From the NCBI RefSeq assembly GCF_004114425.1, contig NZ_RDQF01000007.1, forward strand, positions 124,001-188,000: a stretch of 64,000 nt of DNA, written 5' to 3'. The first letter of the stretch is position 1, and the number at the start of each line of letters is the position of its first letter. Below are positions 58,029 through 64,000 of the stretch, piece after piece. The notes below the pieces were generated by a model. The model made no database searches and had not been told where the DNA came from. It worked only from the letters and a program-made list of their open reading frames with translations. The translations under genes and the position numbers were made by a program. Source of the stretch: Bradyrhizobium vignae (lineage in GTDB: Bacteria; Pseudomonadota; Alphaproteobacteria; Rhizobiales; Xanthobacteraceae).

Positions 58029-58679
58029 ATGACCACGACTGCCCAACAGAATCACCTCGTCGCGCTGTTCAAGGCAGCGACCGTCATTCCCGTCCTCACC
58101 ATCGAACGCATCCAGGATGCCCTGCCGCTGGCGCGTGCGCTGGTCGCCGGCGGCGTCCGCACGCTGGAGGTGACCCTGCGCACCCCAGTTGCGATCGAGG
58201 CCGCGAGGGCGGTGATGGCAGAGGTCCCCGAGGCGGTCGTCGGCATCGGCACTATCCTCAACCCGGCCGATTTCACCCGTGTCGAGAAGCTCGGCGTCGC
58301 GTTCGGCATCAGCCCGGGCCTGACCCCCGATCTCCTCAAGGCCGCAACCGACAGCTCCTTGCCGTTCGCGCCGGGCGTTGCCACAGCCTCCGAGCTGATG
58401 GTGGCGCTGTCCTACGGCTTCGATGTCGCAAAGTTCTTTCCGGCGGAGCAGGCCGGCGGCATCAAGGGCCTGCGTGCCCTCGGCGGCCCGTTCCCGAACG
58501 TGCGGTTCTGCCCGACCGGCGGGGTCGGCGAGGCTAATGCGGCGACCTGGCTGGCCGAGCCCAACGTCGTCGCGGTCGGCGGGTCCTGGCTGTGCCCGAC
58601 GGCGGAGATCCGGGCTGGGAACTGGGCCGGCATAACTGCCATCTGCCAGCGGACGCTTCAGGCCCTGAAAGCCGCGTGA
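58029..58679 (+). CDS. eda: KDPG/KDPGal aldolase (Eda-family)
   Basis: 216 residues. Class I aldolase: E47 and R51 in TLEVTLRTP, the PGLTPD segment, and the Schiff-base lysine K135 in VAKFFPAEQAGG. Cleaves 2-keto-3-deoxy-6-phospho-acids to pyruvate plus glyceraldehyde 3-phosphate. It is 24 bases after the kinase and ends the sugar-acid route. Confidence 0.9.
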   Translation: MTTTAQQNHLVALFKAATVIPVLTIERIQDALPLARALVAGGVRTLEVTLRTPVAIEAARAVMAEVPEAVVGIGTILNPADFTRVEKLGVAFGISPGLTPDLLKAATDSSLPFAPGVATASELMVALSYGFDVAKFFPAEQAGGIKGLRALGGPFPNVRFCPTGGVGEANAATWLAEPNVVAVGGSWLCPTAEIRAGNWAGITAICQRTLQALKAA

Positions 58680-58739
58680 AGTCTTGCCATCCCTGGGCTA
58701 AGACTTAGCTCAGGGAGAGACCTCCAGGGAGAAAAGATC

Positions 58740-59909
58740 ATGACCGCCAGCATCGTCGGATGGGCGCATACGCCGTTCGGCAAGTTCGACACCGAAACAG
58801 TCGAAAGCCTCGTCACCCGCGTGGCCAATGAGGCGCTGGCGGATGCCGGCATTTCGGCCAGTGACGTCGACGAAATCGTGCTCGGCCATTTCAATGCCGG
58901 CTTCTCGCCCCAGGATTTCACCGCCTCTCTGGTGCTCCAGGCCGATCCGAAGCTGCGTTTCAAGCCGGCGACCCGCGTCGAGAACGCCTGCGCCACCGGC
59001 TCTGCCGCGGTGCATCAGGGCCTGCGCGCGATTGCCGCAGGGGCCGCCAGAATCGTCCTGGTTGTCGGCGTCGAGCAGATGACGCGCACCCCTAGCGCCG
59101 AAATCGGCAAGAACCTGCTCAAGGCGTCCTATCTGCCCGAGGACGGCGACACCGTCGGCGGCTTCGCCGGCGTGTTCGGCAAGATCGCCAGTTCCTATTT
59201 CCAGAAATACGGCGACCAGTCCGATGCGCTGGCGTTGATCGCGGCCAAGAACCACAAGAACGGCGTCGCCAATCCCTTCGCCCAGATGCGCAAGGATTTT
59301 GGCTTCGACTTCTGCCGCGCCGAGAGCGAGAAGAACCCTTACGTTGCAGGTCCGCTGAAGCGCACCGACTGCTCGCTGGTCTCGGACGGCGCCGCGGCGC
59401 TTGTGCTGGCCGATGCCGAGACGGCCAAGGGCATGACCAAGTCGATCGGCTTCCGCGCCACCGCACATGCCCAGGACTTCCTGCCCATAAGCAAGCGCGA
59501 CATCCTGCAGTTCGAGGGCTGCACGGTCGCCTGGCAGCGCGCGCTGGAGAAGGCGGGCGTCACTCTGTCCGATCTCTCCTTCGTCGAGACCCATGACTGC
59601 TTCACCGTCGCCGAGCTGATCGAGTACGAAGCGATGGGCCTGACGCCGAAGGGGCAGGGCGCCCGCGCCATCAAGGAAGGCTGGACCCTCAAGGACGGCA
59701 AGCTGCCGGTCAATCCGTCCGGCGGGCTGAAGGCCAAGGGCCACCCGATCGGCGCCACCGGCGTTTCCATGCATGTGATGACCGCGATGCAGCTCGCAGG
59801 GCAGGCGCCCGAGGGCATGCAGCTCAAGAATGCCAAGCTTGGCGGCATCTTCAACATGGGCGGTGCGGCGGTTGCCAATTACGTTTCCGTGCTGGAGCCG
59901 CTGAAGTAA
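58740..59909 (+). CDS. acetyl-CoA acetyltransferase / thiolase
   Basis: 389 residues. Nucleophilic Cys84 in ENACATGSA, the catalytic His in THDCF (about residue 285) and GHPIGATG near the C-terminus. The SCP-x type thiolase with SIVGWAHTPFG at the N-terminus. It probably cleaves 3-ketoacyl-CoA or acts on a branched/cyclic acyl-CoA. It precedes a CoA-transferase and a second thiolase-like gene, so this is a CoA-thioester catabolic cluster. Confidence 0.9.
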   Translation: MTASIVGWAHTPFGKFDTETVESLVTRVANEALADAGISASDVDEIVLGHFNAGFSPQDFTASLVLQADPKLRFKPATRVENACATGSAAVHQGLRAIAAGAARIVLVVGVEQMTRTPSAEIGKNLLKASYLPEDGDTVGGFAGVFGKIASSYFQKYGDQSDALALIAAKNHKNGVANPFAQMRKDFGFDFCRAESEKNPYVAGPLKRTDCSLVSDGAAALVLADAETAKGMTKSIGFRATAHAQDFLPISKRDILQFEGCTVAWQRALEKAGVTLSDLSFVETHDCFTVAELIEYEAMGLTPKGQGARAIKEGWTLKDGKLPVNPSGGLKAKGHPIGATGVSMHVMTAMQLAGQAPEGMQLKNAKLGGIFNMGGAAVANYVSVLEPLK

Positions 59910-59922
59910 GCTCAGTTCTGGA

Positions 59923-59955
59923 GGTGGGCAAAGGCGCGCATGCGCCGCGCCCACC
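59923..59955 (+). terminator. hairpin terminator candidate after thiolase
   Basis: GGTGGGC (59923-59929) pairs with GCCCACC (59949-59955), with nested GCGC stems between. It is followed by CCCTTTGCGC, giving only a short T-run. It lies 14 bases after the thiolase stop. Confidence 0.5.
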
Positions 59956-60027
59956 CCCTTTGCGCTAGATCATGGTGGGCTTCTCTGGCCCTCTTAATGC
60001 TCTTGATTGATTTTTAGGGAATGCATC

Positions 60028-60234
60028 ATGAGCAATGAATACGAAACGTCACTGTCGATGGACGCTCTCAACGATCGCATCGCGATCCTCGAGGACAATA
60101 TCCGCCAGCTCATCGAGCAGGCCGCTGCCGCCTCGGGTGAGCAGAACGAGTCGCGGATCGCCGACCGCATTAACCAGCAGAACGACGAGCTCGACCGTCT
60201 CATCAAGATCCGCGAATCCCGCCAGAAGAAATAG
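60028..60234 (+). CDS. short coiled-coil protein of unknown function (68 aa)
   Basis: Starts MSNEYETSLSMDALNDRIAI at ATG 60028 with AGGGA 7 bases before. Almost wholly helical with heptad-like IAILEDNIRQLIEQAAAASG and a basic C-terminus ending KIRESRQKK. Likely a small multimeric coiled-coil; function unknown. Confidence 0.7.
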   Translation: MSNEYETSLSMDALNDRIAILEDNIRQLIEQAAAASGEQNESRIADRINQQNDELDRLIKIRESRQKK

Positions 60235-60358
60235 CGGCCGATATCGCCGCGCGATGCATGCCGCCATACGGCGGCCGCCCTTGCGTGAGCGGCGGCACTG
60301 CCGTTAGCTGGACCGAAATGGCGAGGGCGTGTGAGCCCGGCGCAATCGGGAGCGAACG

Positions 60359-61558
60359 ATGGGGCCGCTGAAGGGCATCAAGGTCATCGACATGACCACC
60401 GTGCTGATGGGACCTTACGCGACCCAGATGCTCGGCGATTACGGTGCCGACGTCATCAAGGTGGAGTCGCTGGACGGCGACGTCACCCGCCTGATCGGTC
60501 CGATGCGACACGCCGGCATGGGCCCGGTGTTCCTCAACACCAACCGCAGCAAGCGCTCGATCTGCCTCGACCTGAAGAAGCCCGCAGGCCGCGAAGCCGT
60601 GCTGCGGCTGCTGAAGGACGCCGATGTCCTGGTCTACAACGTCCGTCCGCAAGCGATGGCGCGGCTTCAGCTCGGCTACGATGTCGTCTCCGAGGTCAAT
60701 CCGCGCCTGGTCTATGCCGGCGTGTTCGGCTTCGGTCAGAACGGCCCCTATGCCGCAAAACCCGCCTATGACGATCTGATCCAGGGCGCCACCGCGCTGC
60801 CGGCGCTGATGGCGCAGACCGGCGACGGCGTGCCGCGCTACGTGCCGAACGCGCTGGTCGATCGCATCGTCGGTCTCACCGCCGTCGGTGCAATCTGCGC
60901 CAGCCTCGTGCACCGTGATCGCACCGGGCGCGGCCAACGCGTCGACATCCCGATGTTCGAGACCATGGCCGGCTTCGTCATGGGCGACCACATGGGCGGG
61001 CTTACCTATGAGCCGCCGCTCGACAAGGGCGGCTATGCCCGCCACCTCTCGCGTGACCGCAGGCCGTACAAGACCTCCGACGGCTATCTCAGCGTCATCG
61101 TCTACAACGACAAGCAGTGGGAGAACTTCTTCAAGGCAACGGGGCGCGACGACCTGCGCGCCGATCCAAAATTCTCCACCTTCGCCGGCCGTGCCGCCAA
61201 TATCGATCTCGTCTACGCCGAGCTCGCGCGCATCTTCGAGACGCGGACCACGGCCGAATGGATCGACCTGCTGACGAAAGCCGATGTGCCCGTGATGCCG
61301 ATGCACGATCTTGCCTCGATCCTGCACGACGAGCATCTGGAGGCGACCGGCTTTTTTCCGGTCGTCACCCATCCGACTGAAGGCCCGATCCGCAGCATGA
61401 AGGTGACTGCGACCTGGTCCGAGACCGAGGCCGAGCCCGTGCGCCTGGCCCCGCGCCTCAACGAGCACGGCGCCGAGATTTTGCGCGAGATCGGATACTC
61501 CCACAATGAGATCGCGGCCATGGTTCGCGACGGCGTCACGCGTGCGGCGCCGGAGTAG
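60359..61558 (+). CDS. CaiB/BaiF-family class III CoA-transferase
   Basis: 399 residues. N-terminal LKGIKVIDMTTVLMGPYATQMLGDYGADVIKVE and the segment YDDLIQGATALPALMAQTG that holds the catalytic Asp region, with GEGPVR-like turn GPIRSMKV near the end. Transfers CoA between carboxylic acids. GGGAG precedes the start. It probably activates or deactivates an acid for the thiolases next to it. Confidence 0.9.
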   Translation: MGPLKGIKVIDMTTVLMGPYATQMLGDYGADVIKVESLDGDVTRLIGPMRHAGMGPVFLNTNRSKRSICLDLKKPAGREAVLRLLKDADVLVYNVRPQAMARLQLGYDVVSEVNPRLVYAGVFGFGQNGPYAAKPAYDDLIQGATALPALMAQTGDGVPRYVPNALVDRIVGLTAVGAICASLVHRDRTGRGQRVDIPMFETMAGFVMGDHMGGLTYEPPLDKGGYARHLSRDRRPYKTSDGYLSVIVYNDKQWENFFKATGRDDLRADPKFSTFAGRAANIDLVYAELARIFETRTTAEWIDLLTKADVPVMPMHDLASILHDEHLEATGFFPVVTHPTEGPIRSMKVTATWSETEAEPVRLAPRLNEHGAEILREIGYSHNEIAAMVRDGVTRAAPE

Positions 61559-61590
61559 GGAAGTAGAGATGACCACGCCTCTCTCATCCG

Positions 61591-61692
61591 CCATTCCGGG
61601 GCGATGCGTCAGCACCGAACCCGGAATCTCGAGATTCTCAGGTGCGCAAGGGCGCACCGGAGTTCGATCCTTCGGGCCGCCCCGGAATGACG
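61591..61692. repeat. REP-like palindrome before thiolase-like gene
   Basis: CATTCCGGGGCG (left end near 61593) mirrors CCCCGGAATGACG (right end, ending 61692). A nested GGTGCGC/GCGCACC hairpin lies inside. Same family as 10516-10627 and 63212-63317. Confidence 0.75.
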
Positions 61693-61711
61693 AGGAGGAG
61701 GAGAGAGCACC

Positions 61712-62848
61712 ATGAGCTTCATCACCGGCGTCGGTCTCACGCCGTTCGGCAGGCACGACGGCTCGTCCTCGCTCGATCTGATGAGCAAGGCCGCGCAAGC
61801 CGCGCTCGACGATGCCGGGCTGAAGCGCTCCGAGATCGACGGCATCCTCTGCGGCTACTCTACCGTCTCCCCGCACATCATGCTCGCCACCGTCTTCGCC
61901 GAGCATTTTGGCATTCGCCCGTCCTACGCCCACGCCGTGCAGGTCGGCGGCGCTACCGGGCTGGCGATGACGATGCTCGCCCATCATCTCGTCGACGCCG
62001 GCGTCGCGCGCAACGTGCTCGTCGTTGCCGGCGAGAACCGCCTCACCGGGCAGAGCCGTGACGCCTCGATCCAGGCGCTGGCGCAGGTCGGCCATCCCGA
62101 CTACGAGGTGCCGCTCGGGCCGACCATCCCCGCTTATTACGGCCTCGTCGCTAACAGATACATGCATGAATACGGTGTGACCGAAGAGGACCTCGCCGAG
62201 TTCGCGGTGTTGATGCGCGCCCACGCCTGCACCCATCCAGGCGCGCAATTCCATGATCCCATCACGGTCGCCGATGTCATGGCCTCGAAACCGGTCGCAA
62301 TGCCGCTCAAGCTGCTCGACTGCTGCCCGGTGTCTGACGGCGGCGCGGCGTTTGTCATCAGCCGCGAGCGAACGAACGAGACCGGCGTGTGCATCCGCGG
62401 CTGCGCGCAAGCCCACACACATCAGCATGTCACGACCGCGCCCGGCCTCAGTGAGCTCGGCGCCGAGATCTCCATCGCCCGTGCGATGGCAGCTACCGGC
62501 CTTGCGATCTCCGACGTGCGCTATGCCGCGATCTACGACAGCTTTACGATCACGCTCGCGATGCTGCTGGAAGACCTCGGTCTCGCCGGTCGCGGCGAAG
62601 CGGCCGCGCGCGTGCGTGCCGGCCATTTCGACCGTGACGGCGCGATGCCGCTCAATACCCATGGTGGCCTGCTCAGCTACGGCCATTGCGGTGTCGGCGG
62701 CGCCATGGCGCATCTGGTCGAGACGCATTTGCAGATGACGGGTCGGGCGGCTAGCCGCCAGGTGCGGGATGCGTCCATTGCGCTGCTGCACGGCGACGGC
62801 GGCGTGCTGTCCTCCCACGTGAGCATGTTCCTGGAGCGGGTGAGATGA
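61712..62848 (+). CDS. thiolase-like protein lacking the nucleophilic Cys
   Basis: 378 residues. The thiolase fold is clear (FITGVGLTPFGRHDG start, GHCGVGGAMA near the C-terminus) but the nucleophile position reads QVGGATG at about 77-83, giving Gly where the first thiolase has Cys84. The C-terminal GHPxGATG is also altered to GHCGVGG. Such proteins occur with DUF35 zinc/OB-fold partners and can act as retro-aldolases (Ltp2-like), which fits the coupled next gene. Confidence 0.85.
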   Translation: MSFITGVGLTPFGRHDGSSSLDLMSKAAQAALDDAGLKRSEIDGILCGYSTVSPHIMLATVFAEHFGIRPSYAHAVQVGGATGLAMTMLAHHLVDAGVARNVLVVAGENRLTGQSRDASIQALAQVGHPDYEVPLGPTIPAYYGLVANRYMHEYGVTEEDLAEFAVLMRAHACTHPGAQFHDPITVADVMASKPVAMPLKLLDCCPVSDGGAAFVISRERTNETGVCIRGCAQAHTHQHVTTAPGLSELGAEISIARAMAATGLAISDVRYAAIYDSFTITLAMLLEDLGLAGRGEAAARVRAGHFDRDGAMPLNTHGGLLSYGHCGVGGAMAHLVETHLQMTGRAASRQVRDASIALLHGDGGVLSSHVSMFLERVR

Positions 62849-63204
62849 GCGAGCGGCTAACCGACTGGACCCTGGGTGAGCAGGCCATCACCTTCCAGGT
62901 CTGCACCTCATGCGGTCACGTCCAGTATTTCCACCGCGCCTTTTGCGCAGCCTGCGGGGCATCCGATCCGCGCGAGCACCGCGCCAGCGGTAAGGGCAGG
63001 GTATACGCGGTTTCGCTGGTCTGCCGTGCGGCCACGCCGGAGACGCGCGCGCACGTGCCCTACAACATCCTGCTGGTCGATTGCGCCGAGGGTTTTCGCA
63101 TGATGGCGCATGGTGACAACGGCCTCGCCATCGGCGATTCGGTCGTCGCGAGCTTTAGGCTGTTCGCCGGAAAGCTGGTGCCGTACTTTGCCAAGAGCAA
63201 ATAG
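62845..63204 (+). CDS. DUF35-type zinc-ribbon/OB-fold protein
   Basis: 119 residues. Zinc ribbon C20-x2-C23 and C34-x2-C37, then the OB-fold (GKGRVYAVSLVCRAATPE). It starts inside the thiolase-like stop (ATGA overlap at 62845-62848). ChsH2-type DUF35 proteins pair with Ltp2 thiolase-like aldolases in acyl-CoA side-chain removal, so the two genes probably form one complex. Confidence 0.88.
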   Translation: MSERLTDWTLGEQAITFQVCTSCGHVQYFHRAFCAACGASDPREHRASGKGRVYAVSLVCRAATPETRAHVPYNILLVDCAEGFRMMAHGDNGLAIGDSVVASFRLFAGKLVPYFAKSK

Positions 63205-63211
63205 TGGGATC

Positions 63212-63317
63212 CGTCATTCGGGGGCGGTCATGGGACCGAGCCTGGAACGGGAATTCTGGGCCTGGCCTGCTAGGGCCGCGCTTTGCGCGGTCCCGGGTGA
63301 GCCACCCCGGAATGACG
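63212..63317. repeat. REP-like palindrome after DUF35 gene
   Basis: CGTCATTCGGGGGCGG (from 63212) mirrors CCACCCCGGAATGACG (ending 63317), with GGGACC and GCGCGGTCCC blocks between. Third copy of the CCGGGG-ended family in this window. Confidence 0.7.
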
Positions 63318-63337
63318 AAAACTCTTAAACGCTCAGC

Positions 63338-63439
63338 TCAACGCCCGTAGAACAAGATGCTGGCGATGACGAGCATCGCCGTCACCGCCAGCATATGCGC
63401 GAGCGCTCCCGAGGCCGCCCCCTTGATGGCTTCCTTCAT
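63338..63439 (-). CDS. 33-residue single-span membrane peptide
   Basis: ATG at 63439 gives MKEAIKGAASGALAHMLAVT and continues AMLVIASILFYGR to a TGA at 63338. A membrane helix covers most of the second half. GGGAG lies 8 bases before the ATG. It is convergent with the DUF35 gene. Too short for automated callers; function unknown. Confidence 0.55.
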   Translation of the reverse strand: MKEAIKGAASGALAHMLAVTAMLVIASILFYGR

Positions 63440-63710
63440 GCCGTTTTCTCCCTAGACTTGGGCGTGACTCATCGTTGCGCGGATAGCGCACACGACGGCC
63501 AATTGCTTGTACTCGGAACACCCCTTGCGAGTATCCGCTGCGATTTGTCCCCACGCGGCGAATATCGACTGTGTCAGGGTCGATCAGCAATGCGGCGGCA
63601 ATTTGACTCGATGTTGTTGCTCCTGCGTCGATGCGCGAATAGAGTCTTTGGGAACTTTCGCCGGCGGCGACAAAAAGCATCAAAAGCTCAGGGAAAACTT
63701 CAGGAAAATC

Positions 63711-64000
63711 ATGGCCCGCATTCAGTACAGCGACCCCTCCAAGGCATCCGACCGCACCCGCGAAATCCTCGACAAGAACCGTCATGCCAACATCTTCCGC
63801 ATGATGGCGCACTCGCCGAGCTATTTCGAGCAGTACTGTCGCTTAGGAGGCGCCATCAGGCACAAGGGCGAGCTCGATCCCGTCGTGCGCGAGCTTGCGA
63901 TCACGCGCACCGGCATCCTGTGCGAGGCTCCGTACGAGATCGTCGCGCACAAGCGGATCGGCAAGAATGTCGGCGTCACCGACGCGCAGAACGAGGCGCT
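63711..64000 (+). CDS. carboxymuconolactone decarboxylase-family protein, cut by window end
   Basis: First 96 residues from ATG 63711 (MARIQYSDPSKASDRTREI), with AGGA upstream. The helical CMD/AhpD fold segment is visible: MMAHSPSYFEQY, then GELDPVVRELAITRTGILCEAPYEIVAHKRIGKNVGVTDAQ. The usual CxxC of AhpD peroxidases is replaced by a single Cys, as in non-redox members. The rest lies beyond the window. A 271-base gap upstream shows nothing else. Confidence 0.8.
   Translation, partial: MARIQYSDPSKASDRTREILDKNRHANIFRMMAHSPSYFEQYCRLGGAIRHKGELDPVVRELAITRTGILCEAPYEIVAHKRIGKNVGVTDAQNEA

Noticed and set aside
55983..58055. Minus-strand open frame (690 codons) opposite the DenD/kinase genes
   Set aside because: Antisense shadow in high-GC sequence.
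60203..62818. Minus-strand open frame (871 codons) opposite the CoA-transferase and thiolase-like gene
   Set aside because: Antisense shadow; spans two separate real genes and a repeat element.

Overview
The window reads as a chromosomal stretch of a high-GC alphaproteobacterium, most likely Bradyrhizobium or a close relative. This rests on the gene repertoire (acyl-CoA ligase, IalB-like protein, thiolase/DUF35 pair), on intergenic palindromic repeats of a kind I associate with that genus, and on half-sites resembling Irr-type iron-control elements. No rRNA or CRISPR array was seen. One tRNA is present.

Layout. 1-7.3 kb: acyl-CoA dehydrogenase (cut by the window start), acyl-CoA ligase, Baeyer-Villiger-type flavin monooxygenase, lytic transglycosylase, small unknown genes including two overlapping micro-ORFs, and a MaoC-like protein. 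7.3-12.7 kb: an RND efflux pump (adaptor and permease) with a divergent TetR regulator and a repeated operator-like motif. 12.7-21.3 kb: RNase Z, then an IclR-controlled operon of six genes (DHDPS-like aldolase, FAD 2-hydroxyacid dehydrogenase, DUF1537 kinase, PdxA-like dehydrogenase, Fe-alcohol dehydrogenase, TctC-type binding protein) that looks like four-carbon sugar-acid catabolism. 21.4-25.4 kb: a leftward three-gene operon of a SARP/BTAD-TolB-TPR regulator, a PAP2/vanadium-haloperoxidase protein with nine N-terminal GGY repeats, and a G1 (eqolisin)-like protein. Heptamer repeats of 11-bp period, the layout SARP regulators recognise, lie upstream.

26.6-30.2 kb: a decayed 3.5-kb element inserted in the 3' end of tRNA-Gln(CTG). 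It has an 18-bp att duplication, paired 11-bp arm-like repeats at both ends, an integrase cut off just before its catalytic domain and joined to the 3' end of a type I restriction hsdR gene, an HNH nuclease gene and a coiled-coil/zinc-ribbon gene. 30.3-35.7 kb: DUF1428, an IalB-like protein and a second RND pump. 36-42 kb: a TonB-dependent siderophore receptor, PiuC hydroxylase, ExbB, ExbD and TonB in one tight operon. 42-46.6 kb: unknown protein, site-2 protease, LysR/EamA pair, GFA protein and a frameshifted Tat-exported serine hydrolase.

46.7-58.7 kb: a divergent sugar-acid locus. Two SDR dehydrogenases, an IlvD/Edd dehydratase and a LacI regulator run leftward; a CUT1-type ABC importer, a DenD-like dehydrogenase, a KDG-type kinase and a KDPG aldolase run rightward. 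Together they suggest import, oxidation, dehydration, phosphorylation and cleavage to pyruvate plus a triose phosphate. 58.7-64 kb: thiolase, class III CoA-transferase, a Cys-less thiolase-like protein coupled to a DUF35 partner, a 33-residue membrane peptide, and the start of a carboxymuconolactone-decarboxylase-family gene.

All functional calls come from reading motifs and family resemblance by eye; no search was run. The strongest candidate for something undescribed is the SARP / GGY-haloperoxidase / eqolisin operon. The best-resolved genome-evolution feature is the tRNA-Gln element.
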